64,000 nt of DNA from Phenylobacterium sp. (GTDB lineage Bacteria; Pseudomonadota; Alphaproteobacteria; Caulobacterales; Caulobacteraceae), in NCBI GenBank assembly GCA_020402745.1, contig JADBYZ010000012.1, positions 89,415-153,414 of the forward strand. The letters run 5' to 3'. Shown piece by piece: positions 9,301 through 17,332 of the stretch. The notes under the pieces were generated by a model. The model ran no database searches, was not told the DNA's origin, and was given only the letters and a program-made list of their open reading frames with translations. The translations under genes were made by a program, and so were the position numbers. Within the stretch, counting starts at the first letter, position 1. Every line of letters begins with the position of its first letter.

Positions 9301-10483
9301 TGGCGGGCTCGAGCAGTTCCAGAAGGTCGGAGAGGGCTATTTCGAGACCCTGGTGCGGGTCGCCTCCAGCGTCGAGGCGGTCAGCGAGGCGCTAAAGCTG
9401 CTGGGCCATCAGGCGAGCGCGCTAGGCGTCGCGGCCTCGCTGGATCTGGTCGATCTCTTCGGCACGGCCCAGGACATGATCTCGGCCACCAACGACTATT
9501 TCTCCCTCTACTATACGAGCGCCGAACAGGCCTCGGCCCGCACCGCCCAGATGAGCGCAGCGCTCGAGGCGCTGGGCCTATCCATGCCCGGCAGTATCGA
9601 AGGCTTCCGCGCCCTCGTCGAAGCCCAGGACCTGACGACACAGGCCGGGCGCGCGGCCTATGCAGCGCTGCTGCAACTGGCCCCGGCCTTTGCCGACCTG
9701 ATCGGGGCAGCCCAGGACGCCGCCAGCGCCGCGGCCATTGCCGATGAGCGGCTTGGCCTTGAACGCCGGCTGATGGAATTGCGCGGCGATACCGCTGCGC
9801 TTCGGGCTCTGGAACTGGCCGCGCTGGATGCGTCCAACCGCGCCCTGCAGACGCAAATCTGGGCGCTCGAAGATGAGGCCAAGGCCGCCAGCGAGGCCGC
9901 AGCCGCAGCCGAGAAGCTGCGCACTGCCTGGACCCAGATCACCGACGGTCTGATCAGCGAGGTCAAACGCATCCGCGGCGTTATGGGCGGCGGCTCGGTC
10001 AGCTACAGCGATGCCCTGGCACAGTTCAATGCGGCGACTGCCGCAGCCCGGGCCGGCGACCAGGAGGCCGCACAATCCCTACCGCGCCTGTCGCAGGCTC
10101 TGCTCACGGCCGCCGGCAATATGGCGACCAGCGCCGAGGGACTGGCGCGCATTCAGGGCCAGACCGCCGGCAGTCTCGAAGAGACGCTGGCGATCATTGC
10201 GGCCATGGCCGGAGCCGGCGAGGCGACAACCGCTGCCGTCTCCCAGCCCGGCTGGTGGGATCAGTTCGCGGCCGGCCAGACGCCGGGCGTCACGACCGCC
10301 GCCAATGACAGTGGGCTTGCCATCATCGATGAGCTTCAGGGCCTGCGCCAGGAGCTGAGCGACCTGCGCGCCGAGCAGATGACGGCCTCGGCCGCGATTG
10401 CCTCAGGCACCGGCAAGACCGCCCGTATCCTCGAGCGGGTCACGCCGGACGGCGACGCCATCGCAGTGAGGACGGCCGCATGA
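6356..10483 (+). CDS. Tail tape measure protein
   Basis: At 1375 residues this is the largest gene of the phage. It has the TMP_2-type N-terminal signature NLVYQLNDMVVGLFSGQKPM followed by TVFMQQGSQIGQI, then hydrophobic segments around residues 115-145, long Ala-rich helical regions, a second hydrophobic stretch around 680-720 and a helical C-terminus. Tape measures set tail length at roughly 0.15 nm per residue (established for siphophages), which would suggest a tail near 200 nm; that figure is inference. SD GGGAGCC precedes ATG. The stop overlaps the next start (ATGA). Confidence 0.93.
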   Translation: MKAGTLEIEMITNIARLQKEMGDMRRAVGGAMGDIEASAGRADRALNGVGTGGLTRMGGSARLAGHQVQNLVYQLNDMVVGLFSGQKPMTVFMQQGSQIGQIAMQAGLGIGGMARALVGLAASAAMVVLTNPYLLAAAAAAALAFGAFKMFQSSVRQSGELDRYAASLGLTAREMRELGPVGITVGDVFKGLWKTISDGLNLGPVFTSIKEWTVAAFGKVMEVGKIALAVIYAAFVGGFNAIRVVWNALPGVIGEAAIGAANLLIAAVETMANRAIASINALVAGTNAVLEVVGLPLLAQMDQVVLPRLENRFAGSTGRMADAVRGEFTSAFADAEGMLDAFSERWRQNALDAARTRIAARASEIRGDRPDRAGSRGRDSASDEAERALQAARDYAAALVMETAKIGRTAIEIKRLEVAMAALRAPTDESRIAIIQAGQAWEDATRAQNAAEFVRNTVTPLELQISLLGQSAKAQALATLEAEREQIVLERGVEAWNRYHAARAALIEHDFGLAQQQQYLETLQEMASLTQQAAQGMSDAFGTVGAAIGGVASEFARYAAQQTAAAQRIADAEREYGKTSFQYAAARNAMTASEINHYGNLASAAKGFFKEGSKGYKALEAAEKAFRAFELAIAIKNAAVRIGLIGGVTAAKVGSDTAQAASDTARAGIEQGNSLIATGIKAVEAVINAIRSMPFPLNIAAGAATAAVVASLGVAIGGAFGGGGKAAAPTNTGTGTVFGDADAQSKSISNALERLREIDTLTMRYSSAMLASLRNIEANLGGLTNLIVRTNGAESSAAGVVTGFKSDPIAGSISKAMQGVGNVLAKIPVIGGLLGGITGLLGKLIGSLFGTKTSITGQGIFGKAQSLGDVLGGGFDASYFSDIKKTKKFFGISVGSSTSTQFSNASPELERQFSLIFSGFYDAISAAAGPLGLSLDEVQNRLKSFVIDIGKIDLKGLTAEQIQEKLAAVFGAAADRMAQYAIGGLEQFQKVGEGYFETLVRVASSVEAVSEALKLLGHQASALGVAASLDLVDLFGTAQDMISATNDYFSLYYTSAEQASARTAQMSAALEALGLSMPGSIEGFRALVEAQDLTTQAGRAAYAALLQLAPAFADLIGAAQDAASAAAIADERLGLERRLMELRGDTAALRALELAALDASNRALQTQIWALEDEAKAASEAAAAAEKLRTAWTQITDGLISEVKRIRGVMGGGSVSYSDALAQFNAATAAARAGDQEAAQSLPRLSQALLTAAGNMATSAEGLARIQGQTAGSLEETLAIIAAMAGAGEATTAAVSQPGWWDQFAAGQTPGVTTAANDSGLAIIDELQGLRQELSDLRAEQMTASAAIASGTGKTARILERVTPDGDAIAVRTAA

Positions 10484-11373
10484 GGCTGATCCGGCCTACA
10501 ACCCTGACCGACGCCATGCTGACCAGCAGCACCGCGCCCGAGACCGACTATCCCGCCTGGTCGTCGGCCACCCCCTATGCGGTTGGCGCCCGGGTGATCC
10601 TTACCGCTACCCACCGGCGCTATGAGGCGCTGGCGGCCTCTACCAATGTCAGCCCATCCACCGATCCGACCAAATGGCTGGATCTGGGCCCCACCAACCG
10701 CTGGGCCATGTTCGACGCCCGCGTCGGCACCGCCACCAGCAGGGCCGCCTCGCTGCAGGTGGGTCTGGCCCCCGGCGCGATCGACGCCCTGGCTCTGATC
10801 GACACTGAGGCGGAAAGCGCCACCGTGACCCTCACGGCAGGCGGCGTGCAGGTCTATTCGCGCAGCCAGACCTTCAATGTCGGCGGCGTTGCCATCGACA
10901 ACTGGTTCTCCTGGTTCTTCGAGCCGCTGGGCCAAAAGACCTCGATGCTGTTTCTGGATGTACCGGTCTATGCGGCCGGCCAGCTCAGCGTGACCCTGAC
11001 CCGGGATAACCCGGCCGACAGCGTCTCGTGCGGCACGCTGCTGGTCGGTCGCCAGCTGTCGCTCGGCGATACCGAGCACGGGGCCGACATCGGCATCATC
11101 GACTACAGCCGCAAAGAGACCGACCAGTTCGGGGTGACCTCCGTGGTCGAGCGGGCCTTCGCCAAACGCATGACCGCCAAGGTGGTCATGCCCACCGACG
11201 CCATCGACGACATTCACCGAAGCCTGGCAGCCCTGCGCGCCACGCCCGTTCTGTGGATCGGCTCGGAGAGCTTCGAGAGCCTCACCGTCTACGGCTTCTA
11301 CAAAGAGTTCTCGATCGACATCGCCTATCCGACGGTCAGCTACTGCAGCCTGACCATCGAGGGCCTGACCTGA
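10480..11373 (+). CDS. Distal tail protein of unknown family
   Basis: A 297-residue protein directly after the tape measure, with a 4-bp overlap. Residues about 25-70 (DYPAWSSATPYAVGARVI, then HRRYEAL and DPTKWLDLG) look like a small carbohydrate-binding (CBM5/12-like) module. The C-terminal half contains paired strands and DIGIIDYSRKETDQFGV. Position argues for a distal tail or baseplate component that may bind a surface glycan. I do not recognise a closer family; the DUF2460 protein that follows the tape measure in gene transfer agents is not evident. Confidence 0.75.
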   Translation: MRLIRPTTLTDAMLTSSTAPETDYPAWSSATPYAVGARVILTATHRRYEALAASTNVSPSTDPTKWLDLGPTNRWAMFDARVGTATSRAASLQVGLAPGAIDALALIDTEAESATVTLTAGGVQVYSRSQTFNVGGVAIDNWFSWFFEPLGQKTSMLFLDVPVYAAGQLSVTLTRDNPADSVSCGTLLVGRQLSLGDTEHGADIGIIDYSRKETDQFGVTSVVERAFAKRMTAKVVMPTDAIDDIHRSLAALRATPVLWIGSESFESLTVYGFYKEFSIDIAYPTVSYCSLTIEGLT

Positions 11374-11389
11374 GTTTTCAGGAGACCCC

Positions 11390-12475
11390 ATGCCCATCAC
11401 ATCCCTGCCAACGCCCCCGTCCCGGACGGATGCGGCGAACTTCAACGCGCGCGCCGACGCCTTCCTGGGCGCGCTGCCGACCTTTGCGACCGAGGCCAAT
11501 TCGCTCGCCACCGAGGTCAACGGCTATGTAGTCAGCGCCTCATCCAGCGCCGCCACCGCCGTCAATGCGCCGGGAACCAGCGCAACCAGCACCACGAGCC
11601 TTGCGATCGGCACCGGCTCCAAGTCGCTCACCGTCCAGACCGGCAAGGCCTTCGTCATCGGCCAGTGGGTGACGATCACCAGCACAGCCAGTCCTGCCAA
11701 CTGGATGCACGGCCAGATCACCGCCTATACGAGCGGAACCGGCGCTCTAGTGGTCAATGTCGGCCTGACCAGTGGCAGCGGCACGATCGCGGCCTGGACC
11801 GTGGCCCTGAGCGCGCCCAGCCAGGGCGGCAACTCGGTGCTGACCTCGGGCAGTTATGCCGACCCGGCCTGGATCACCTCTCTGGCCGCCGCCAAGCTCA
11901 CCGGCCAGACGGCCATCGCCAATGGCGGCACCGGTGCTGCAACAGCGCCTGATGCCCGCATCAGCCTTGGCCTCGTCATCGGGAGCCAGGTGCAGGCCTA
12001 TAACGCCGCCCTGGATCAATGGGCGGCCAAGGCGGTCCCGGCCGGCGTCGCGGTTGGCACCACCGATACCCAGACCCTGACCAACAAAACCCTGACCGCC
12101 ATGGCGTCGGCCTCCACGGTCAGGGACAGCGCCGGTACGAGCTATTCCATCGGCTACCGCGAGGTACCGCAGAACGGCCAGAACGGCGCCTATACGCTGA
12201 GCCTCGCCGATGTCGGCAAACACATCTTCAGCGCCAATGCTGGCGCCCAGACCATCACTCTGCCGACCAACGCGGTGGCGGCGTTCGCGATCGGCACAGC
12301 CATCACCATCGTCAATGCCGGCACAACGCCCATCATCCTCTCGGCGGTTGGCGTGACCCTCTATCAGGCTGGCAGCAGCAACACCGGCAACCGCACGATC
12401 GCGGTCCGGGGCGTGGCGACCCTGCTCAAAGTCGGGACCGATGTCTGGTTCATCTCCGGCGCCGGGATCAGCTGA
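11390..12475 (+). CDS. Phage tail / structural protein
   Basis: A 361-residue Ala/Thr/Gly-rich protein opening MPITSLPTPPSRTDAANF and FNARADAFLGALPTFATEANSLA, a start I recognise from many tail-associated proteins in prophages. The central region is repetitive and low in charge (TSATSTTSLAIGTGSKSLTV), and the C-terminal 100 residues form a beta-rich module (ADVGKHIFSANAGAQTITLP) typical of fibre shafts. SD CAGGAGAC precedes ATG. The stop TGA overlaps the next ATG. Confidence 0.8.
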   Translation: MPITSLPTPPSRTDAANFNARADAFLGALPTFATEANSLATEVNGYVVSASSSAATAVNAPGTSATSTTSLAIGTGSKSLTVQTGKAFVIGQWVTITSTASPANWMHGQITAYTSGTGALVVNVGLTSGSGTIAAWTVALSAPSQGGNSVLTSGSYADPAWITSLAAAKLTGQTAIANGGTGAATAPDARISLGLVIGSQVQAYNAALDQWAAKAVPAGVAVGTTDTQTLTNKTLTAMASASTVRDSAGTSYSIGYREVPQNGQNGAYTLSLADVGKHIFSANAGAQTITLPTNAVAAFAIGTAITIVNAGTTPIILSAVGVTLYQAGSSNTGNRTIAVRGVATLLKVGTDVWFISGAGIS

Positions 12476-12906
12476 TGAGCGGGATCATGGGCATGCTGCT
12501 GGGCGCGGGCGGCGCAAGCCTCACGGTGACCCGCGGCAGCTACGCTGAGATTGGCAAACTGAGCACCTATTACTGCGGCTACGACGCCTCGGTCGGGCTC
12601 TACGTGGACTTCGGGTCCATCGCCCCGGTCCCAGCCCTGTTCAATGGGGCGACAGTCAAGGCGGTCTATTCCTATGGCTTCGCCCCCAATGAGGCCATGG
12701 CCTACACGGTCATCGTCTCGGGCAACCGGGCCGCCGGATTCGTCACCGGCCTGACCATCAATGGCACCGTCGTCGACGGGACCATGAACGCCCCCAGCTA
12801 CGACGCCCCCAACAACGAGACCGCCTTCACGGTCTTTGCCACCGTCACGGGCGAGACCCTGTTTGGTCTCTCCGACGGCCTGACCTCAAGCGTCTCCCTG
12901 AACTGA
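12475..12906 (+). CDS. Phage protein of unknown function
   Basis: A 143-residue protein starting MSGIMGMLLGAGGASLTVTRGS. Short hydrophobic Gly-rich N-terminus, then Ser/Thr/Tyr/Asn-rich beta sequence with little charge, which is typical of small tip or receptor-binding accessory proteins in this part of siphophage genomes. It starts inside the previous stop (TGATG). No family recognised. Confidence 0.7.
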   Translation: MSGIMGMLLGAGGASLTVTRGSYAEIGKLSTYYCGYDASVGLYVDFGSIAPVPALFNGATVKAVYSYGFAPNEAMAYTVIVSGNRAAGFVTGLTINGTVVDGTMNAPSYDAPNNETAFTVFATVTGETLFGLSDGLTSSVSLN

Positions 12907-12917
12907 AGGCCTTACCC

Positions 12918-13073
12918 ATGACCGATGAAACCACCCCCACGCCTGCGGACCCGCAGGCGCAAGACGCCGTGCCTGATGCCCCGATTGAACCTCGTCCGCC
13001 GCGTCGACGGATCGGCGAGATCGACGGCGTCCGGGTCGAGCTGGAACTGCACGATCAGCCGGAGGAACTGTGA
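12918..13073 (+). CDS. Very small acidic phage protein
   Basis: A 51-residue reading frame, ATG at 12918, Pro/Asp/Glu-rich at the N-terminus (TPTPADPQAQDAVPDAP) with a short RPPRRRIGEIDGVRVELEL motif and stop TGA at 13071-13073 overlapping the next ATG. The tight overlap with the next gene and the lack of any other frame in the interval support its being real. Function unknown. Confidence 0.6.
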   Translation: MTDETTPTPADPQAQDAVPDAPIEPRPPRRRIGEIDGVRVELELHDQPEEL

Positions 13074-13534
13074 TGAAGAACGTCAGCTACCGTTACAGCG
13101 TCTGCCACGCCGATCGGGTGACGCTCGATGTCGGCGAGACCCTGACCTTTCCCCGCGGCTCGGCTGCGCGGTCCCTCGGCGTCCTGGTGCTGCAGGGCCG
13201 GCTGGAAAGCACCGAGATTGAGACCGGCGATGTACTGCTGCGCGAGCCCGAGCCCATCGGGTTTTTGAAACGGTTCTCAGGAACCTCACCCATCAGTGTG
13301 TTTGCGCCCGACGGCGCGGAGTGGTTCTGCCTGTCGCGCAACGACTCCGGCGACCGCGAGGTGGCCTGCCAGACCATCGACGGCGAGTTCACCCTGGCGG
13401 CCGGCTGGGGGCTGATCGTCGCGCAAGGTCAGGTCGTCATCGACGGGGTCGAGGTCGCGCAGGACCGGTATTTCAAGCCGCGGCTGACAGACCTCACTGG
13501 CACCGGATCTGGGATCATTCTCCTTGTCCGCTGA
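13073..13534 (+). CDS. Phage protein of unknown function, cupin-like beta fold suspected
   Basis: About 153 residues starting MKNVSYRYSVCHADRVTLD; a GTG directly before the ATG is an alternative start. The sequence alternates strands and turns, with GDVLLREPEPIGF, a run after FLKRFSGTSPISVFAPDGAEW, and a late GWGLIVAQGQVVIDGVEV. That pattern suggests a small beta-barrel such as a cupin, but no metal-binding His cluster is visible. It sits between tail and lysis genes. Function unknown. Confidence 0.65.
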   Translation: MKNVSYRYSVCHADRVTLDVGETLTFPRGSAARSLGVLVLQGRLESTEIETGDVLLREPEPIGFLKRFSGTSPISVFAPDGAEWFCLSRNDSGDREVACQTIDGEFTLAAGWGLIVAQGQVVIDGVEVAQDRYFKPRLTDLTGTGSGIILLVR

Positions 13535-13766
13535 TCTGTCGCCGGCGGCCGTGGCCGCTCCGCGCCCAGAGACCGATCATGCCGAAATGAAGCGGGAGCT
13601 GGCAGAGGTTCGCGCCGATATCCAGGCGCTGCGCACCGATGTGCAGGACCTGGTCTCGGCCTGGAAGACCGCCACGGGCGTCGTCAAATTCGTCAAATGG
13701 CTGTCGACCCTGATGGCAGCGATGGCGGTGATCTACGCCACCATCAAGGGCCTGGCTGGCCGCTAA
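13524..13766 (+). CDS. Small coiled-coil membrane protein of the lysis region
   Basis: An 80-residue protein with TTG as the likely start, overlapping the previous gene by 11 bp. Residues about 20-48 (EMKRELAEVRADIQALRTDV) form a heptad-like coiled coil, and residues about 55-75 (KFVKWLSTLMAAMAVIYATI) one membrane span. This is the architecture of XhlA-type holin helpers and some spanin or holin proteins. The next gene is a cell wall hydrolase, which fits a lysis role. The start codon is uncertain; an internal Met is available at the coiled coil. Confidence 0.6.
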   Translation: MSADLSPAAVAAPRPETDHAEMKRELAEVRADIQALRTDVQDLVSAWKTATGVVKFVKWLSTLMAAMAVIYATIKGLAGR

Positions 13767-13781
13767 CCCCCGGAGACATCG

Positions 13782-14318
13782 ATGCCCCAGCTTCCTCCAG
13801 CCTATCGCTGGATCGACGAGGTGCGCCCGCTGCCCAGGATGGTGGCTGAGGCTTGCCGTCTCTTCGGCACGGTCGAGACGCCGGGCCCCGCCGACAACCC
13901 GGTCATTTTGGACTGGGCCAAGGAGGCTGGGCTCTCCAAGGCATATTCATCCGACGCCGTGCCCTGGTGCGGTCTCTTCATGGCGCTGATCGCCAAGCGC
14001 GCCGGCAAGGCCGCGCCGGCCAAGCCGCTGTGGGCCCGAAGCTGGAGCCGGTTTGGCATTGCCTCACCGCAAGCCGCGCTGGGCGATGTGCTGGTGTTCG
14101 CCCGGGCCAAGGGCGGAGGTCATGTTGGCCTCTATGTCGGCGAGGACGAGACCGCCTTCCATGTGCTGGGCGGCAACCAGTCCGACGCGGTCAGCGTCAC
14201 CCGCATCGCCAGGAGCCGCTGCATCGCCATCCGCCGGCCGACCTACCAGGTCCAGCCAGCCAGCGTGGCGCCCGTTCACCTGGCCGCCTCGGGCGTGATC
14301 TCGACCAACGAGGCCTGA
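13782..14318 (+). CDS. Phage lysin, TIGR02594-type CHAP/NlpC-like peptidase
   Basis: A 178-residue protein matching the TIGR02594 pattern: DNPVILDWAKEAGL, a catalytic Cys in AVPWCGLFMALIAKRAG (about residue 65), ALGDVLVF and a probable catalytic His in KGGGHVGLYVG. Such cysteine hydrolases cut peptide or amide bonds in peptidoglycan and are used for lysis or as tail-associated hydrolases. No signal peptide is seen, so export would rely on a holin; two small membrane proteins flank it. SD CGGAGAC lies 7 bp before ATG. A terminator-like sequence follows. Confidence 0.85.
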   Translation: MPQLPPAYRWIDEVRPLPRMVAEACRLFGTVETPGPADNPVILDWAKEAGLSKAYSSDAVPWCGLFMALIAKRAGKAAPAKPLWARSWSRFGIASPQAALGDVLVFARAKGGGHVGLYVGEDETAFHVLGGNQSDAVSVTRIARSRCIAIRRPTYQVQPASVAPVHLAASGVISTNEA

Positions 14319-14347
14319 TCTCGACCCTCATCACTGTTCCCAACCGT

Positions 14348-14371
14348 CCGCGCTCCTGCGGGCATTTTTTT
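14348..14371 (+). terminator. Rho-independent terminator candidate after the lysin
   Basis: CCGC (14348-14351), a 6-base loop, GCGG (14358-14361), then seven T at 14365-14371. The stem is short but the T run is the clearest in the phage region. Confidence 0.55.
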
Positions 14372-14384
14372 ATGGAGAAACGAA

Positions 14385-14579
14385 ATGGACGATCTCAAAC
14401 CCTGGTGGACCTCCAAGGCCATCTGGACCGGCCTGATCGGCAGCGCCTGGGGCGTGGCTGGCACGCTTGGCCTGCTGCCCGACGGCCTCAGCCAGGCCGA
14501 TGTGCTGACCGTGGTCCTGGCCATCACCGGCATTGGCGGGGTGGTCTTCCGCAAGACCGCCCGCGCTCGCATCGGCTGA
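14385..14579 (+). CDS. Small membrane protein, holin candidate
   Basis: Sixty-four residues starting MDDLKPWWTSKAIWTGLIGS, with two hydrophobic segments (about 12-30 and 40-57, VLTVVLAITGIGGVVF) and a basic tail RKTARARIG. SD GGAGA 8 bp upstream of ATG. The topology and the place right after the lysin suit a class II-like holin or a membrane protein of the lysis cassette; I cannot name a family. Confidence 0.65.
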   Translation: MDDLKPWWTSKAIWTGLIGSAWGVAGTLGLLPDGLSQADVLTVVLAITGIGGVVFRKTARARIG

Positions 14580-14583
14580 TCTC

Positions 14584-14613
14584 GCTGGCGCAGGCCTTGT
14601 GGTCTGCGCCAGC
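14584..14613 (+). terminator. Perfect 10-bp hairpin between the holin candidate and the next gene
   Basis: GCTGGCGCAG (14584-14593), a 10-base loop, CTGCGCCAGC (14604-14613), followed by CCTCATTTCC. Strong stem with a weak T tract; either a terminator or an RNA processing signal. Confidence 0.55.
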
Positions 14614-14637
14614 CCTCATTTCCGAAAAGGTGCAGGC

Positions 14638-14949
14638 ATGACCAGGCTGACGATCCGCCGCGGCGGCACCAAGCGCCTGCGCGCGACCTATTTCACCGAT
14701 CAGCCGGCGGGGATCGTCCGGAACCTCTCCGGCCTGTCGCTGATCATCATCGACCAGAGCGCCAATATCGCCGCGCCCACGGTTTCGATCCTGACGCCGG
14801 CCAGCCTCGGCCAGATCCAGATTCTCTGGACCGACGACCAGACCGCCGCTCTCAACCGCGGGCTTGGCCGGGTCTGGCTGACCCTCGGGCTGGAGAACAC
14901 CAGCGGGGAGCGTGAGGTCCTGCCGACCCTCACGTTTGATGTCGAATGA
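14638..14949 (+). CDS. Phage protein of unknown function
   Basis: A 103-residue protein starting MTRLTIRRGGTKRLRATYF. It looks like the small beta-sandwich proteins that precede fibre genes in many prophages (NLSGLSLIIIDQSANI, RVWLTLGLENTSGEREVLP). ATG at 14638; SD AAAAGGTG upstream. The stop overlaps the next start by 4 bp. Function unknown; probably structural. Confidence 0.65.
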   Translation: MTRLTIRRGGTKRLRATYFTDQPAGIVRNLSGLSLIIIDQSANIAAPTVSILTPASLGQIQILWTDDQTAALNRGLGRVWLTLGLENTSGEREVLPTLTFDVE

Positions 14950-15239
14950 CCGCCGCGCTCCAGATCCTGGAGACGGTTCAGTCCCTCGTCGTTGAAACCG
15001 AAGACGGCGCCTTGACCCTCCTCATCGAAGGACAGGGCATCGCCGGGCCCGCAGGCCCCACAGGCCCCCAAGGGCCAGCGGGACCGCAAGGGCCTGCAAC
15101 GCCGGCCACCACGCTCACCCAACTTGGCGATGTCACCGTCTCGGCCCCCGCGGTCGGCGACGTGCTGATGTTCACCGCCCCCCAGAACCGATGGACCAAC
15201 TCAAACGCGACCGGGCTGGTCGACGGAGGAAATTTCTAG
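14946..15239 (+). CDS. Short collagen-repeat tail-fibre-associated protein
   Basis: Ninety-seven residues: an N-terminal strand-rich part (TAALQILETVQSLVVETE), then Gly-X-Y collagen-like triplets (GPAGPTGPQGPAGPQGPA) and a C-terminal AVGDVLMFTAPQNRWTN element common in phage fibre proteins. Collagen triplets in phage proteins trimerise fibres (established). It overlaps the upstream gene by 4 bp and its stop directly abuts the ATG of the next fibre gene. Confidence 0.75.
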   Translation: MTAALQILETVQSLVVETEDGALTLLIEGQGIAGPAGPTGPQGPAGPQGPATPATTLTQLGDVTVSAPAVGDVLMFTAPQNRWTNSNATGLVDGGNF

Positions 15240-16781
15240 ATGGCCAACACACTTCGCATCAAACGCCGCGCCTCGGGCGGCTCAGCCGGAGCGCCAGCCT
15301 CGCTGGCCAACGCCGAGCTTGCCTTCAACGAGCAGGACAACACCCTCTACTACGGCACTGGCACTGGCGGCGCTGGCGGCACGGCGACGTCCGTCATTGC
15401 GATTGGCGGCCCGGGTGCTTTTGTCGGGTTGGCGGGCGATCAGACAGTCGCCGGCATCAAGACCTTCTCCAGCACCATTGGCGGCTCGATCACTGGCAAT
15501 GCCGCGACCGCCACCAAGCTGGTGACGGCCCGGTCCCTGGCCCTTTCGGGGGATGTCTCAGGTTCGGCCAGTTTCGATGGATCGGCCAACGCCACCATCA
15601 CGGCGACCCTCGCCAATAGCGGCGCGACCGCCGGGACCTATGGTTCGGCCACGCAGGTCTCCCAGATCACCGTCGATGCCAAGGGCCGGGTTACCCTGGC
15701 AGCCGGCGTCGCCATCAGCTTCCCGGTGGCCTCCGTGGCCGGCCGCACCGGCGCCATCACCCTGACCACCGCCGATGTGGCCGAGGGCGCAAACCTCTAT
15801 TTCACCGACGCCCGGGTGCGCGCCAATCGGCTAGATCAACTGGCAGCGCCCACCGCCGCAGTGGCTATGAACGCCCAGCGGCTGACCGGCCTTGCCGAAC
15901 CGACGGCCGCCCAGGACGCGGCCACCAAGAACTATGTCGACCTGACGGTTCAGGGGCTCGATCCCAAGGCCTCGGTCAGGGCGGCCTCGACCGGCAACAT
16001 CGCAGCGCTGACGGGCACGATGACCATCGACGGCGTGGCGCTCATCGCGGGCAACCGGGTATTGGTGAAGGACCAGACCACGCCAGCCCAGAACGGCGTC
16101 TATATTGTCGCTGCCAGCACCTGGGCCCGGGCAGATGATCTGTCGACCTGGGACGAACATGTGTCGGCCTATCTGTTCGTCGAGCAGGGCACGATCAACG
16201 CTGACGTCGGCTTCCTCTGCACGGTCGACAGCGGCGGCACGCTGGGGACCACAGCCATCGCCTTTGTCCAGTTCAATGGCGCAGGTCAGGTGGTGGCCGG
16301 CGCGGGTCTGACCAAGACAGGCAACAGCATCGATGTGGGTGCTGGCACGGGGATAGCGGTAAGCGCCGACAGTATCGCCCTGAGCGGCCAGGCTCTGGCG
16401 CTGCACAACCTCGCCACCAGCGGCCTGGTCGCGCGCACCGCGGCCGATACGGTGACCGGGCGCACGCTTACCGCCGGTTCGGCCAAGCTGACCGTCACCA
16501 ATGGCGACGGCATCGCGGGCAACCCGACCCTCGATGTGAACGAGGCCAATCTCACCCATAACAACATCGGCGGCACGCTGGGCGTGGCCAAGGGCGGCAC
16601 CGGAGCCACCACCCTGACCGGCTACATCAAGGGTGCGGGCACAGCCGCCTTCACGGCCTCGGCCACCATCCCCAGCACCGACATCACTGGGCTCGGCACC
16701 ATCGCCAGCCAGGCTGCCAGCAATGTCGCCATCACCGGCGGCACGATCGACAACATCACTCTGGATGGCGGCACCTTCTGA
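15240..16781 (+). CDS. Tail fibre protein
   Basis: A 513-residue protein starting [20 protein letters not shown] with [19 protein letters not shown], the N-terminal motif that recurs in the next gene. The middle holds strand repeats ([51 protein letters not shown]), as in the long tail fibres of siphophages and prophages. It ends in low-complexity Gly/Thr sequence without an S74 domain; that domain is carried by the next gene. The stop overlaps the next ATG by 1 bp. Confidence 0.85.
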   Translation: MANTLRIKRRASGGSAGAPASLANAELAFNEQDNTLYYGTGTGGAGGTATSVIAIGGPGAFVGLAGDQTVAGIKTFSSTIGGSITGNAATATKLVTARSLALSGDVSGSASFDGSANATITATLANSGATAGTYGSATQVSQITVDAKGRVTLAAGVAISFPVASVAGRTGAITLTTADVAEGANLYFTDARVRANRLDQLAAPTAAVAMNAQRLTGLAEPTAAQDAATKNYVDLTVQGLDPKASVRAASTGNIAALTGTMTIDGVALIAGNRVLVKDQTTPAQNGVYIVAASTWARADDLSTWDEHVSAYLFVEQGTINADVGFLCTVDSGGTLGTTAIAFVQFNGAGQVVAGAGLTKTGNSIDVGAGTGIAVSADSIALSGQALALHNLATSGLVARTAADTVTGRTLTAGSAKLTVTNGDGIAGNPTLDVNEANLTHNNIGGTLGVAKGGTGATTLTGYIKGAGTAAFTASATIPSTDITGLGTIASQAASNVAITGGTIDNITLDGGTF

Positions 16782-17332
16782 TGCCCAACACCCTGCGCCA
16801 CAAACGATCGACAGCTGCGGGCGTGGTTCCGACGACGGCTGCCCTGTCGCTCGGCGAGCTCGCCATCAACACCTATGACGGCAAGCTGTACCTCAAGAAG
16901 AACGTCTCGGGGACCGAGACCGTGGTTGAGATCGGCGCGATCACGTCTGGTGGGGTTATCGCGGCGCTCGGCTACACCCCGGCCAACAAGGCGGGCGAGA
17001 GCTTCACTGGTGCGATCTCGGTGGCCGGGTCGATCACGGCGACTGGCGACGTGACAGCCTATTCCGATGCGAGATTGAAGACCGATGTGGCCGCCATCGC
17101 CGGTGCGCTGGAGCTGGTGCGGCAGATGCGCGGGGTCCGGTATCAGCGCCTGGACACCGGCGCGGCAGGCATCGGGGTCATTGCCCAGGAACTGCGCGTG
17201 GTGGCGCCTGAGCTGGTCGCCGAGAACCCGGACGGCCTGCTGTCGGTCGCCTACGGCAATCTGGTCGGGGTGCTGATCGAGGCGGTCAAAGAACTGGCCG
17301 CCAGGGTCGAGACGCTCGAGACGCGCCCATGA
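16781..17332 (+). CDS. Tail fibre/spike protein with C-terminal S74 self-cleaving chaperone
   Basis: A 183-residue protein. Residues 1-45 ([20 protein letters not shown], then LSLGELAINTYDGKLYLKK) repeat the start of the preceding fibre. Residues about 88-180 are a peptidase S74 domain: YSDARLKTDVAAI with the Ser-Asp of the family, GIGVIAQEL, VAYGNLVGVLIEAVKEL and a terminal coiled coil. S74 domains fold the trimeric fibre and then cleave themselves off (established). It is short compared with usual fibres, so it may be a tip module used with the upstream protein. It overlaps the next gene by 4 bp. Confidence 0.88.
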   Translation: MPNTLRHKRSTAAGVVPTTAALSLGELAINTYDGKLYLKKNVSGTETVVEIGAITSGGVIAALGYTPANKAGESFTGAISVAGSITATGDVTAYSDARLKTDVAAIAGALELVRQMRGVRYQRLDTGAAGIGVIAQELRVVAPELVAENPDGLLSVAYGNLVGVLIEAVKELAARVETLETRP

